The notes: generated by a model not told the origin, from the letters alone. Numbered from the stretch's first letter, positions 32,786 through 42,063 are shown. The stretch: DNA of 64,000 nt from MH13 sp042140245 (GCF_042140245.1 NZ_CP159483.1:3796281-3860280); one strand, 5' to 3'. A program made the numbers and translations.

Positions 32786-34399
32786 ATGAAACATTGGAGA
32801 TCGCGGCTTGCTGCCGCTGTCCTCATCGTCGCTTCGCCTAGTATGGCGCTGGCGGAGGAGGTGCTGACCATCGGCGTAAGGGCCGAAGCTGTCAGTATGG
32901 ACCCACATTGGACCCAGCTTTCGGGCGATACGCAGGTTCAAGAGCATATCTTCGAGCGGCTCGTCGGTCTGTCATCGACCTCCCAGCCCATCCCTGGTCT
33001 GGCGACGTCATGGGAGCCAATTGACGAGACCACCTGGGAATTCCGGCTGCGTGAAGGCGTCAAATGGCACGACGGAGAAGACTTCACCGCCGAGGATGTG
33101 GTGTTCTCCTTTGACCGTTTGCGCGCGGGCGTGTCGGGCGCTCCTGCTTCTCCTGCCTTCCAGCTTGAGAAAGGCGGAAAACAGTGGGAAATGGTCGATG
33201 ATTACACGATCCGCATCACGACCGACGGCCCTTATCCGACCATGGCTGAGGATCTTGCGATGCTGCCGATCATCGCCGAGCACGCCGCATCCGGGGCAGA
33301 GCCTTCCGTTGATTTCAATACAGGCGAAGCCGCCATTGGCACCGGACCCTACATGTTCAGCGAGTACACGCCGGGAAGCCAGATCGTTGTGACACGGTTT
33401 GACGATTACTGGGGCGGCGAACCACACTGGGATCGTGTTGTCTTTCGCCCGGTCGGGCAGGATTCAGCACGTCTTGCGGCATTGCTCAATGGCGATGTTG
33501 ATATGATCAACTACCCGCCAACAGTCGATCTGCCGCAACTGGAGGCCGACCCGAACTTCACCGTTTCGAGCATTGCGTCTGACCGGCTGATCTACATCAT
33601 TCCTGGCAACAAGCATGTGGAGCCCTTCATTACCGATGCGAATGGCGAGGTGATGGTGCCGAACCCACTGCGGGACTGGCGGGTGCGTCGTGCGCTCAGC
33701 CTCGCGATCAACCGTGATGCAATCCGCGACCGGATCATGGGCGGTGCTTCACTACCGACCAGGAACATCGTGCCACCGGGCTTCTTCGGGTATGTCGATG
33801 AGCTTGAGGCCGACCCCTACGACCCAGAGCAGGCGCAAGCCCTGTTGGCTGAAGCTGGTTATGGAGACGGTTTCAACATCACGCTGCACGGCCCCAATGA
33901 TCGCTACATCAACGATGCGCGCATTTTGGAAGCCGTGGCACAAATGTGGTCGCGCGTTGGCGTCACCACCGAAGTCGACGCGATGCCGCGAAACGTCTTC
34001 TTTTCACGACTGATCCGCGGTGATGAATTGTCGATGCCTGGCTTCGATGTACCTGAATTCTCCATTGCCCTGACCGGCTGGGGCACCGTGGCAGGCGAAG
34101 CGACCTACACGGTCAGCGGCACACTGGAAACCTACAACGCGGCGACCGGTGGCGGGAACGGCAACTTCGGACGCTACTCTAACACCGAAGTTGATGCGCG
34201 TTCAGTCTTGGCCAAGCAGACCATCGACAATGATGAGCGGCGCGCGATCCTGGAAGAGGCCATTACCGTCGGTATGGACGACTACGCCTATATTCCGATC
34301 CACTTCCAGGTGAACCAGTGGGCGATGCGTTCAGATCTTTTGCATGACCCACGCACCAACGAGCGTACCCGCGCCATGGATGTGACACGGGTCGAGTAA
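32786..34399 (+). CDS. Peptide/oligopeptide ABC transporter substrate-binding protein (family 5)
   Basis: 537 residues with a signal peptide ending MALAEE. TWEFRLREGVKWHDGEDFTA near 75 is the family-5 signature, and VRRALSLAINRDAIRDRIMG near 300 is the second conserved stretch. ATG 32786 follows AGGAGG. It opens an operon of binding protein, two permeases and two ATPases with an M24 peptidase behind, so imported ligands are probably peptides or peptide-like amides that are cleaved inside the cell. Family 5 also binds nickel and other molecules; the ligand is not readable. Confidence 0.88.
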   Translation: MKHWRSRLAAAVLIVASPSMALAEEVLTIGVRAEAVSMDPHWTQLSGDTQVQEHIFERLVGLSSTSQPIPGLATSWEPIDETTWEFRLREGVKWHDGEDFTAEDVVFSFDRLRAGVSGAPASPAFQLEKGGKQWEMVDDYTIRITTDGPYPTMAEDLAMLPIIAEHAASGAEPSVDFNTGEAAIGTGPYMFSEYTPGSQIVVTRFDDYWGGEPHWDRVVFRPVGQDSARLAALLNGDVDMINYPPTVDLPQLEADPNFTVSSIASDRLIYIIPGNKHVEPFITDANGEVMVPNPLRDWRVRRALSLAINRDAIRDRIMGGASLPTRNIVPPGFFGYVDELEADPYDPEQAQALLAEAGYGDGFNITLHGPNDRYINDARILEAVAQMWSRVGVTTEVDAMPRNVFFSRLIRGDELSMPGFDVPEFSIALTGWGTVAGEATYTVSGTLETYNAATGGGNGNFGRYSNTEVDARSVLAKQTIDNDERRAILEEAITVGMDDYAYIPIHFQVNQWAMRSDLLHDPRTNERTRAMDVTRVE

Positions 34400-34417
34400 A
34401 AGCTCGTATCAAAAAAG

Positions 34418-34451
34418 ATGCCCCCATCTGGCCTACTCCAGATGGGGGCAT
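34418..34451. terminator. Strong hairpin after the family-5 binding protein gene
   Basis: A perfect 14-bp stem, ATGCCCCCATCTGG with CCAGATGGGGGCAT, six-base loop. The T-run lies on the minus-strand side (AAAAAA at 34411-34416 on plus), so for rightward transcription it is a stable stem without a T-tail. It separates the binding-protein message from the permeases. Confidence 0.65.
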
Positions 34452-34588
34452 ACCGCCTCTAAGCACACGCACAGTGAACGCCCAAACTTGATCGTTTCGC
34501 TTGGCTCGATTGCCAGGCAGATCATTGTCATTTCTTGTTTTCTCGGCTCGGGGCCAACCATGTTCCAGGACAATCGGATCGACGTGAC

Positions 34589-35566
34589 ATGACCGAGTTC
34601 ATCGTCAAACGCCATCTGCAAGCGTTGCTGGTTCTGGCCGTGATGACGTTGCTGGTCTTCTTCGGCGTGAACGTGATCGGCAACCCGGTCTATATCTTTG
34701 CCTCGTCGGAATGCGATCAGGCCTGTCTTGACGCAATCATTACCGATCTTGGGCTCGATCTGCCGATCTGGCAGCAATATCTGGTGTTTGTCGGCAACTT
34801 GCTGGAAGGTGATCTGGGCAACTCCTTCACCCATGGCGTGCCGGCCATGTCCCTGATCCTGGAGCGTTTGCCCGCGACGTTAGAACTTGCTTTCTGCGCG
34901 CTTGTGATTGCCCTGTTTGTCGGCCTGCCACTGGGCGTGGCCGCGGGCCTGCGCCCCAATGCCGTGTCATCGAAGATCATCATGGGCTTTTCGATGCTGG
35001 CCTTCTCGGTTCCGATCTTTTGGATCGGGCTCATCATGATCATCGTCTTCTCCGTGACATTGGGCTGGATGCCAGCGGTCGGGCGCGGGGATACGGTCAA
35101 TGTGCTGGGTGTTCATCTCAGCCTCTTCACCCTTGACGGGCTGCACCATCTAGCGATGCCAGCCATCACACTGTCGCTGATCATGATGGCGATGGTGATC
35201 CGGCTGACCCGTGCAGGCATGCGCGAAGTGCTTTTCGCCGACTACATCAAGTTCGCTCGCGCCAATGGAATCCGCGAAAGGCGCATCCTTAGCTTTCATG
35301 TGATGCGCAACATCCTGATCCCTATCGTCACAGTTCTGGGGATGGAGTTTGGCGGCGTGATTGCCTTTGCCGTGGTCGTTGAATCGATCTTCTCGTGGCC
35401 TGGCGTTGGCAAGATGCTGATTGATGCCATCGCCGTGCTCGACCGCCCTCTGATCGTTGCCTACCTCCTCTTTGTCGTCGTCATGTTCGTGTTGCTGAAC
35501 CTGATCATCGACATTCTCTATTCCTTGCTGGACCCACGCGTCCGCTTGGGCGGGAATTCAACGTGA
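34589..35566 (+). CDS. Peptide ABC transporter permease, DppB type
   Basis: 325 residues, about six membrane helices. It starts with a TM helix (ALLVLAVMTLLVFFGVNV), then GLDLPIWQQYLVFVGNLLEG DLGNSF-type periplasmic loop, and the inner-membrane EAA-like loop DYIKFARANGIRERRILSFH near 225. ATG 34589 is chosen by homology of the start; only a weak AGGA lies upstream, and an in-frame start at 34535 would add 18 residues. Its stop overlaps the GTG start of the next permease by 4 bases. Confidence 0.85.
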   Translation: MTEFIVKRHLQALLVLAVMTLLVFFGVNVIGNPVYIFASSECDQACLDAIITDLGLDLPIWQQYLVFVGNLLEGDLGNSFTHGVPAMSLILERLPATLELAFCALVIALFVGLPLGVAAGLRPNAVSSKIIMGFSMLAFSVPIFWIGLIMIIVFSVTLGWMPAVGRGDTVNVLGVHLSLFTLDGLHHLAMPAITLSLIMMAMVIRLTRAGMREVLFADYIKFARANGIRERRILSFHVMRNILIPIVTVLGMEFGGVIAFAVVVESIFSWPGVGKMLIDAIAVLDRPLIVAYLLFVVVMFVLLNLIIDILYSLLDPRVRLGGNST

Positions 35567-36447
35567 GCGGGGCGGCTTTGACAGGTCCAACGCCGGGCAT
35601 TTGGCGCGTCTTTTTACGGTCACCCTCGGCTGTGGCGGCTCTGATCGTCTTTTCCGGGTTTTGTGCCATCGCGCTTTTGGCGCCTTGGATCACAACCCAG
35701 AATCCCTACGACCTCGCGCAGGTCGACATCATGGACTCCTTGCTACCCCCAGGATCAGAAAGCTGGACGGGTGCGCCTTACTACCTGGGAACCGATGGAC
35801 AGGGCCGCGACATGCTCTCGGCGATGATTTATGGCATCCGCATCTCCTTGCTGGTCGGCGTGGTGTCAGGCCTCATCGCGTTGCTTGTCGGAACCATCGT
35901 CGGACTGGTCGCAGCCTATCGTGGTGGATGGGTTGATAATGTGCTGATGCGGATCGTTGATCTGCAGTTGAGCTTTCCGACCATTCTCGTGGCGCTGATC
36001 CTGGTGGTGATCTTAGGACGCGGTGTCGACAAGATCATCTTCGCGCTGGTCGTGGTGCAATGGGCCTATTTTGCGCGCACCGTGCGTGGCGTGGCGCTGG
36101 TGGAAAGCGCGCGAGAGTATGTCGATGCTGCCCGAGGACTGAAACTGGGGCATTTGCGCATCCTTTTCCTACACATTCTGCCCAACTGCCTGCCGACGAT
36201 GCTGGTGGTTGCGACGATGCAGATGGCGGCTGCAATCTCGCTGGAGGCGACGCTTAGCTTTCTCGGCCTCGGTCTGCCGCCGACGCGGCCATCACTCGGA
36301 CTGCTCATCGCCAACGGTTTCGACTATCTGCAATCAGGGCGCTACTGGATCAGTGTGCTGCCCGGTCTTGTGCTTCTATCCATCATTGTCAGCGCCAATG
36401 TCCTCGGCGACAGGCTGCGCGACACACTGAACCCTCACCTATCATGA
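35563..36447 (+). CDS. Peptide ABC transporter permease, DppC type
   Basis: 294 residues starting with GTG that overlaps the previous stop (GTGA). The N-terminal helix is AALIVFSGFCAIALLAPWI, then PYYLGTDGQGRDMLSAMIYG, the conserved DppC segment after the first helix, and the EAA loop YVDAARGLKLGHLRILFLHI near 190. It pairs with the DppB-type permease to form the channel. Its last bases overlap an ATG at 36444 that looks like the original start of the next gene. Confidence 0.88.
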   Translation: MSGAALTGPTPGIWRVFLRSPSAVAALIVFSGFCAIALLAPWITTQNPYDLAQVDIMDSLLPPGSESWTGAPYYLGTDGQGRDMLSAMIYGIRISLLVGVVSGLIALLVGTIVGLVAAYRGGWVDNVLMRIVDLQLSFPTILVALILVVILGRGVDKIIFALVVVQWAYFARTVRGVALVESAREYVDAARGLKLGHLRILFLHILPNCLPTMLVVATMQMAAAISLEATLSFLGLGLPPTRPSLGLLIANGFDYLQSGRYWISVLPGLVLLSIIVSANVLGDRLRDTLNPHLS

Positions 36448-36505
36448 CCGCGTCCCCCGAGCCCTCCCCCCGGTTCTCGACATTGAGAACCTGAACACCT
36501 CCTTC

Positions 36506-37453
36506 ATGCTCCCGGCTGGGGAGCTGAAGGTTCTGCGCGACCTAAGCTTTTCTGTCAGGCGCGGCGAAATCCTTGGCCTGGTCGGCGAGTCGGGATCGGG
36601 TAAGTCGATCACCGGCTTTTCCATCAACGGCTTGCTCAGCCCCCCTGGGCAGGTCGTTTCAGGCTCGATCCGCCTGAATGGAACTGAGATCACGACACTC
36701 TCGCCAGCCGAAATGCGAACGCTGCGCGGGGCCAAGATCGCCATGGTGTTCCAAGACCCCATGATGACGCTGAACCCAGTGTTGAAGATCCGCGTTCAGA
36801 TGAGCGATGCGCTTCGTGCCCATGCGCGGTTAGGGCGAAGCGAGATTCGCGCCAAAAGTCTGGCCGCGCTGGAAGAGGTGGGTATTCCGTCACCCGAAGA
36901 TCGGCTCGATGCCTATCCGCACCAGCTCTCCGGCGGTATGCGCCAGCGTGTGGCCATCGCTATCGCGATGCTTCATGAGCCCGATCTCATCATCATGGAT
37001 GAACCAACGACGGCGCTCGATGTCACAATCCAAGGGCAAATCCTTGCATTGGTGCAGCGGCTCTGCCGGGATCGCGGCACAGCGCTGATCTGGATCACCC
37101 ACGACCTCGCTGTTGTGGCCGGGATCGCCGATCGCCTGATGGTCATGTACGCCGGTCGCATCGTTGAGGAGGGCCCCGTTGATGCTGTCCTCGATACGCC
37201 AGCGCATCCTTATACGCGCGGATTGATCGACAGCGTGCCGACCAGAGGCATGCGCGGCAAGCGGCTGACGCAAATCCCAGGGCGTATGCCAGCGCTGACT
37301 GACTTGCCGGAAGGCTGCGCCTTTCAGCCAAGATGTCAGCGCGCAACGGATGCCTGCAAGACGCCACCCACCATTCAAACACTGTCGCCCGACCGCAAAG
37401 TGCGCTGCGTCTTGCCCTTACCTGAAGCGTCCACGGTGGGAGCTTCGGCATGA
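36506..37453 (+). CDS. Peptide ABC transporter ATP-binding protein, DppD type (apparent frameshift at 5' end)
   Basis: 315 residues from ATG 36506: Walker A VGESGSGKS, signature QLSGGMRQRVAIAIAM, Walker B LIIMDEPTTALD and the C-terminal cysteine-containing oligopeptide-transporter tail (GCAFQPRCQRATDACKTPP). The ATG has no ribosome binding site, and the codons before it continue the expected first strand (VLDIENLNTSF) in the same frame with no start. An ATG at 36444, overlapping the DppC stop as ATGA, leads in another frame into a run of six C at 36466-36471; one more C would join the two frames. So this is either a sequencing error or a real frameshift that removes the first beta-strand. Confidence 0.8.
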   Translation: MLPAGELKVLRDLSFSVRRGEILGLVGESGSGKSITGFSINGLLSPPGQVVSGSIRLNGTEITTLSPAEMRTLRGAKIAMVFQDPMMTLNPVLKIRVQMSDALRAHARLGRSEIRAKSLAALEEVGIPSPEDRLDAYPHQLSGGMRQRVAIAIAMLHEPDLIIMDEPTTALDVTIQGQILALVQRLCRDRGTALIWITHDLAVVAGIADRLMVMYAGRIVEEGPVDAVLDTPAHPYTRGLIDSVPTRGMRGKRLTQIPGRMPALTDLPEGCAFQPRCQRATDACKTPPTIQTLSPDRKVRCVLPLPEASTVGASA

Positions 37454-38466
37454 GCGATCCCATCTTAAAGGTCAGCAACGTTTCTCGACGTTTCGGCGGG
37501 AAAAGCGACATCGTGACTCGCCTTCTGGCGCGCCTCGGTCTGGTTCGGCCGAAACCCGTCGTTACCGCGGTTGATGGTGTCTCGTTCACGCTTGAACGCG
37601 GGCGCGTGCTTGGTGTTGTCGGTGAATCGGGCTGCGGGAAATCGACGCTCGGGCGTATGATCGCTGGCCTGTTGCCGCCCTCTGAAGGTGAGATCACCTT
37701 GGACCAGGGTGATGGCGAGCATCGGGCAATGCCGATGCAAATGATCTTCCAGGACCCATTTTCATCCCTCAACCCCCGCAAGCGCGTGCGTGAACTGGTG
37801 GGTGAGGCACCGCGGGTGCACCGGATCGTCAAACCCAACGAGCTGCAATCCTATGTTGAGCAGTTGATGGAGCGTTGCGGCATTGATCCAACGGTGCGTG
37901 ACCGCTATGCGCACCAGTTTTCAGGCGGCCAGCGCCAGCGCATTGGCATTGCTCGCGCCTTGGCGGTTGAGCCCGAAATACTGGTCGCCGATGAAGCGGT
38001 CAGCGCGCTGGACGTCTCGGTTCAAGCGCAGATCATCAACCTGTTCCTGGATCTGCGTGATGAATTTGGGCTGACCTACGTCTTCATCTCCCATGATTTG
38101 GGCGTGATCGAACATATCGCCGATACAATCCTTGTGATGTATCTGGGCCGTGTGGTCGAGCATGGGCCCGCCGAAGAGGTTTTTGCCCAACCCCTGCATC
38201 CGTATACCCGTGCCCTGATCGATGGAGTCCCACGCCTTGACCGGCGCCGGGTAACCTATGAGCCCATCAAGGGCGATATCCCCTCGCCCATCAACCCGCC
38301 TTCGGGTTGCCACTTCCATCCCCGCTGTCCGTTCGCTCAACCGCAATGCCGGCAAGAGCGCCCCGAAACCCGCCAGGTGGAGGGCCGCCAGGTTGCGTGC
38401 CACCTGGCCGAAGAGATCATCAATCAAAAGGAGCCAACTGCATGGCAAGCTACGCCGAGCGCCTGA
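37450..38466 (+). CDS. Peptide ABC transporter ATP-binding protein, DppF type
   Basis: 338 residues. Walker A VGESGCGKSTLGRMIAGL near 57, QMIFQDPFSSLNPRKRVREL with the Q-loop, signature QFSGGQRQRIGIARAL, Walker B EILVADEAVSALD, and the C-terminal oligopeptide-type tail GCHFHPRCPFAQPQC. ATG overlaps the preceding stop (ATGA). The region between residues 12 and 40 (KSDIVTRLLARLGLVRPKP) is an insertion before the ATP site that is common in DppF/OppF relatives. It forms a heterodimer with the DppD-type ATPase. Confidence 0.9.
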   Translation: MSDPILKVSNVSRRFGGKSDIVTRLLARLGLVRPKPVVTAVDGVSFTLERGRVLGVVGESGCGKSTLGRMIAGLLPPSEGEITLDQGDGEHRAMPMQMIFQDPFSSLNPRKRVRELVGEAPRVHRIVKPNELQSYVEQLMERCGIDPTVRDRYAHQFSGGQRQRIGIARALAVEPEILVADEAVSALDVSVQAQIINLFLDLRDEFGLTYVFISHDLGVIEHIADTILVMYLGRVVEHGPAEEVFAQPLHPYTRALIDGVPRLDRRRVTYEPIKGDIPSPINPPSGCHFHPRCPFAQPQCRQERPETRQVEGRQVACHLAEEIINQKEPTAWQATPSA

Positions 38467-39590
38467 CCCGATTCCAAAACAGCCTTACCGATCAGGCCGA
38501 CCTTGTGTTCTTCCCGATCGGAACTGATCTGGATTATCTGACAGGCCTCCACCGGGACATTCCCAACTACGGTCGCAATCTGCATCCGGGGATGTGGCTC
38601 GAGGGCGCTTGGATCGCGCCGGGCAAAGACCCGATCCTGACGCTGCCACGGATGACGGTTGAGTTTGGCTTATCTGAGAGGCTCGACGCGCTGGATGTCC
38701 GTGTTTTGGGCGACTGGGATGATCCGGCACAACTGGTGTCGGGCATTCTCGACGAGTTGGGCGTGGGCGATGGCCCACGTATCGCCGTCAGCGACGACGC
38801 TGAAGCCGAAACCTTGATCGAGCTCCAGCACCTACGCCCCGGGGTGCGCTTCCTGTCAGGCACCGAACTTCTGCGGCCGCAACGCGTGATCAAGGACGCC
38901 GACGAAATCGAGAAGCTGCGCCGAGCTGGTGCCATCACAGAAGCGGCGTTTGCCGCCACGGTGAAGCAGATGAAGATCGGCATGACCGAGCTGGACGTGT
39001 CGTCAGAAATCGATCACCAGATGAAGGCGCATGGCTCACTTGGGCCGTCCTTCACCACGTCGATGTACAACACCGGCCCCAACATCACTCTGGAGTTCGG
39101 CAACAAACTGAAGTCCTGGCCACGCAAGCTGGAGGCACCAACCAGTGTGCTGTTTGACTTCGGCGCTGTGCTGGACGGCATGTGCTACGATTTTGGTCGA
39201 ACAGCCTGCATGGGCGAGCCGTCAGCAGAGCAGATCAAGGTGCACAGGCTGATCATGGAAAGCCAAGCCGCCGGTATCGCAGCCCTCAAAGCTGGTGCCA
39301 TCACCTGTGAGGAGGTGGACAAAGCGGCACGCGATGTGTTGGAGGATGCGGGCTACGGCGAGGCGTTCCGCCATCGGTTGGGCCATGGTATCGGCTGGGA
39401 TGTTCATGAGCCCCCCTTCTTGACCGACGGCGACAAAACGTTGGTTGAGGAAGGCATGATTTTCACCATTGAGCCATCGATTTTCCGTGATGGGGATTCG
39501 AGCGCCCGGGTGGAGGATTGTGTCGTGGCTCGCCCCGATGGCGGGGAGGCGCTGACCCGTGGCTTTCAGGAGTTGATCGTGGTCGCCTAA
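38442..39590 (+). CDS. M24-family metallopeptidase (Xaa-Pro dipeptidase/creatinase fold)
   Basis: 382 residues. An N-terminal creatinase-like domain covers about 1-150 and the pita-bread catalytic domain the rest. All five metal ligands are visible: two Asp in DFGAVLDGMCYDFGRT, His in HRLGHGIGWDVHEPP, Glu in IFTIEPSIF and Glu in ARVEDCVVARP. ATG 38442 follows AAAGGAG and lies 25 bp inside the end of the DppF gene. It should cleave an imported peptide or amide; family members include prolidase, creatinase and ectoine hydrolase, and I cannot decide among them. Confidence 0.88.
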   Translation: MASYAERLTRFQNSLTDQADLVFFPIGTDLDYLTGLHRDIPNYGRNLHPGMWLEGAWIAPGKDPILTLPRMTVEFGLSERLDALDVRVLGDWDDPAQLVSGILDELGVGDGPRIAVSDDAEAETLIELQHLRPGVRFLSGTELLRPQRVIKDADEIEKLRRAGAITEAAFAATVKQMKIGMTELDVSSEIDHQMKAHGSLGPSFTTSMYNTGPNITLEFGNKLKSWPRKLEAPTSVLFDFGAVLDGMCYDFGRTACMGEPSAEQIKVHRLIMESQAAGIAALKAGAITCEEVDKAARDVLEDAGYGEAFRHRLGHGIGWDVHEPPFLTDGDKTLVEEGMIFTIEPSIFRDGDSSARVEDCVVARPDGGEALTRGFQELIVVA

Positions 39591-39688
39591 CCAGGGCGAC
39601 ACCTGATCAACGGCTAAAGCTTCTGGGCCCGGCGTGAACCGCCGCAATGCCTGGCCCGCCAGACGCTGCGACTGCAATTGGAGTGATG

Positions 39689-40297
39689 ATGCAAGACACA
39701 AATTCCCTGCAGGATACAGCGTCTGAGGCGTTCAGGATCGGCCCACCCATGCGCGCTTCGCGTCAGAAGGCGGGCATGACCTTGCAGGATGTCGCGCGTT
39801 CGGCCGGTGTATCCATAGGCTATCTCAGCCTGATTGAACGCGATCAGGCCACACCCACTCTGACAACCTTGGATCGCATCGCGCAGGCTTTGGGGGTCGG
39901 GCTAGAACGGTTCGTGGTCCGCCCAGAACCGGTGGAATGCGTGACGCGCGCCGCCGAAAGGCAGCGGTTTCACGTTGGCTCTGACTTGCTGGGCTACGAA
40001 CGGGTGAGCGCGCAGTTTCCCGGGTCAGAACTGTCCAGCTATGTGTTGACGATCGCGCCTGGATACCACTCCGAAACGGTCGATCATGCAGGCGAAGAGC
40101 ATGTCTATATGCTGTCCGGCAGCATGGAGGTTCGACTGGATGGCAAGCTGTTGACCCTAACATCTGGGGACAGCGTGCACTATCCATCAACCCAGCCCCA
40201 CGCCTGGGCAAACCCGCAGGAAACGGTTGCGCAGGTGCTTTGGACAGGCACGCACGACATCTTCACCCCGCGAAACATCACCAAGGCCGAGCCGTGA
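39689..40297 (+). CDS. XRE-family regulator with C-terminal cupin sensor domain
   Basis: 202 residues. Helix-turn-helix: MTLQDVARSAGVSIGYLSLI, with ERDQATPTLTTLDRIAQALG completing the five-helix domain. A cupin follows at about 120-190: SYVLTIAPGYHSETVDHAG, then EEHVYMLSGSMEVRLDGK and GDSVHYPSTQPHAWANP. ATG 39689 is best spaced from GGAG; another ATG lies three bases upstream. It follows the M24 gene on the same strand and is the likely local regulator of the peptide-uptake operon. Confidence 0.87.
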   Translation: MQDTNSLQDTASEAFRIGPPMRASRQKAGMTLQDVARSAGVSIGYLSLIERDQATPTLTTLDRIAQALGVGLERFVVRPEPVECVTRAAERQRFHVGSDLLGYERVSAQFPGSELSSYVLTIAPGYHSETVDHAGEEHVYMLSGSMEVRLDGKLLTLTSGDSVHYPSTQPHAWANPQETVAQVLWTGTHDIFTPRNITKAEP

Positions 40298-40349
40298 CAC
40301 GGTTGAGAGGCGCTCGCTCTCCCCACGTCGCAACGGGAGCATCAAAGCC

Positions 40350-41036
40350 ATGATCACCTTCTATTACAGCATGGCGCCAAACCCCATGAAGGTCGCGCTG
40401 TTTCTGGAAGAGGTTGGGCTCGACTATAAGCCCGTGCCTATCGACACGAAGAAGGCTGAGCAGCACACTGATGCCTTCAAGGCGATGAACCCCAATACAA
40501 AGCTGCCCGTGATCACGGATGGTGAGACAACCGTTTTCGACAGCAATGCGATCCTGCTCTATCTTGCTGAGAAGACTGGGATGTTCTTGCCAGCCCCCGA
40601 TCAGCGCGGAGCCTTGCTCTCTTGGCTGATGTTCGTGGCATCGGGGCTAGGGCCTTTTTCCGGCCAAGCGGTCCATTTTCGCAACTTCGCGCCCGAAAAG
40701 AACCTCTACGGTATCAAGCGATATGATTATGAGGCGCGGCGGCACTGGCAAATCGTCGACGATCAGCTCGCGCGTGGACCTTACATGCTGGGCGATGTCT
40801 ACACGATTGTGGACATGGCGGTCTGGGGCTGGGGCGACAGACTGACCTACATGCTCGGTGACGATGACATCATGCAGAGCTACCCCAATCTCGACCGGCT
40901 GATGAAAGACATAGAAGCTCGGCCAGCGGCCCAGCGCGCAAGGGGCCTTAAAGACCTTCACTCCTTCCAGCAGACTATGGACGAGGCTGCGCGCCGATCA
41001 CTTTACCCGCAGCTCTACGCACCAGATCCTGTTTGA
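40350..41036 (+). CDS. Glutathione S-transferase (YghU/YfcG-like)
   Basis: 228 residues. Thioredoxin-fold N-terminus TFYYSMAPNPMKVALFLEEV, cis-Pro in NTKLPVIT and the Glu/Asp-Ser pair in TTVFDSNAILLYLAEKTG. The C-terminal helical domain has ARGPYMLGDVYTIVDMAVWG, which carries the conserved N-capping Asp. NPMKV at the start resembles nucleophile-poor bacterial GSTs such as YfcG that bind two glutathiones. ATG 40350 follows CGGGAG. It is 52 bp after the XRE/cupin gene and ends the module. Confidence 0.87.
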   Translation: MITFYYSMAPNPMKVALFLEEVGLDYKPVPIDTKKAEQHTDAFKAMNPNTKLPVITDGETTVFDSNAILLYLAEKTGMFLPAPDQRGALLSWLMFVASGLGPFSGQAVHFRNFAPEKNLYGIKRYDYEARRHWQIVDDQLARGPYMLGDVYTIVDMAVWGWGDRLTYMLGDDDIMQSYPNLDRLMKDIEARPAAQRARGLKDLHSFQQTMDEAARRSLYPQLYAPDPV

Positions 41037-41093
41037 TGTGCACTGGGTGGAACGCGACGTTCAGGCTCAACCAACCCGCATCCTCATACACTC

Positions 41094-41774
41094 TCACTCA
41101 AAATAGTCGGGATGTTTTTCGTAGACACTTTTGATCGTTGGCGTGAGGCGATCAAGGTGGCGACGCAAAGCCTTGTCGGCCTTTGATCGGTTGCCGGCCC
41201 GCATCGCCGCTAGCAGTTCCAAATGATCTTTCAACAGCGTTTCCATAGCGCTCTGACTGGTCAGTGACAGCACACATAGCCGGTCCACCTGACGCTTGCT
41301 TGCCGCGATCAATTCAAAAGCGAATTCCGATCGGGCGCCGCGACACAGCAAGCGGTGAAATTCATAGTCAAGCTCATGCCATTGTTCCGCATCGCCCTGT
41401 GACACAGCTTTTTCTTGTGCCGCGATATTGGCATCCACGGCCGCGTCCACATCCGTATCGCGGTCCTTGCACGCCAGACGGACGACATCTGCTTCGATGG
41501 CCGTACGAATGAAGCGCGCGTTCTGGATGTCCTCCAATGAAAAATGCCGGACAACAGTTGGCCGTTGTGGACTGACCTTTATCAGCCCCATGCGGCTGAG
41601 TTGTCCAAAGGCCTCGCGGATGGGCTGACGTGAGAGATCGAACCTCTTGGCCACCTCCACTTCAGAAATGCGCGTACCTGGCAGCAGCGTGAGCCCAACG
41701 ATGTCATCGTACAGCTTGCCGAAAACCAGGTCCGCGCTGGTTTGGCGTTCGCTGGCTTGGTCAAGCGAGTTCAT
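41094..41774 (-). CDS. GntR-family regulator, FCD subfamily
   Basis: 226 residues. The winged helix ISEVEVAKRFDLSRQPIREA (about 40-60) is followed by GLIKVSPQRPTVVRHFS; the FCD effector domain has the usual metal/ligand positions in FIRTAIEADVVRLA, WHELDYEFHRLLCRGA and DHLELLAAMRAG. It is divergent from the SDR/TRAP operon across 289 bp and probably represses it, sensing an organic acid. A weak GAGAAG precedes ATG 41774. A perfect palindrome at 41991-42004 is the likely operator. Confidence 0.88.
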   Translation of the reverse strand: MNSLDQASERQTSADLVFGKLYDDIVGLTLLPGTRISEVEVAKRFDLSRQPIREAFGQLSRMGLIKVSPQRPTVVRHFSLEDIQNARFIRTAIEADVVRLACKDRDTDVDAAVDANIAAQEKAVSQGDAEQWHELDYEFHRLLCRGARSEFAFELIAASKRQVDRLCVLSLTSQSAMETLLKDHLELLAAMRAGNRSKADKALRRHLDRLTPTIKSVYEKHPDYFE

Positions 41775-41990
41775 GAATAGGCTTCTCGTGTTTTTGTCGC
41801 GGTTAAAGCGTACGCAAATGAAGCTGCGTGGACATCAGTCTAGGGTTCCTACGTCAGTTTTCCAAGGGTGTCGCACCCAAATGACACTTGGGGATAGCGG
41901 CACCCCGCTCTCACGCACCGTGATTTAGCAAAATATATCAGATGGTTACATGTCTCTTCAGTGTATTAGGAGCGGCAGGGTTGATTTTTG

Positions 41991-42004
41991 GGATACTAGT
42001 ATCC
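41991..42004. promoter_or_regulatory. Candidate GntR operator upstream of the SDR/TRAP operon
   Basis: GGATACTAGTATCC is a perfect 14-bp palindrome, 60 bp before the SDR start and 217 bp before the GntR start, in the only gap between them. FCD-type GntR proteins bind short AT-centred palindromes of this size; the pairing is inferred. Confidence 0.45.
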
Positions 42005-42063
42005 TAGTCTACAAACAACAAGAACACAGGTGCAGCACCAACAAGCGCACCGCGGGAGGATGC

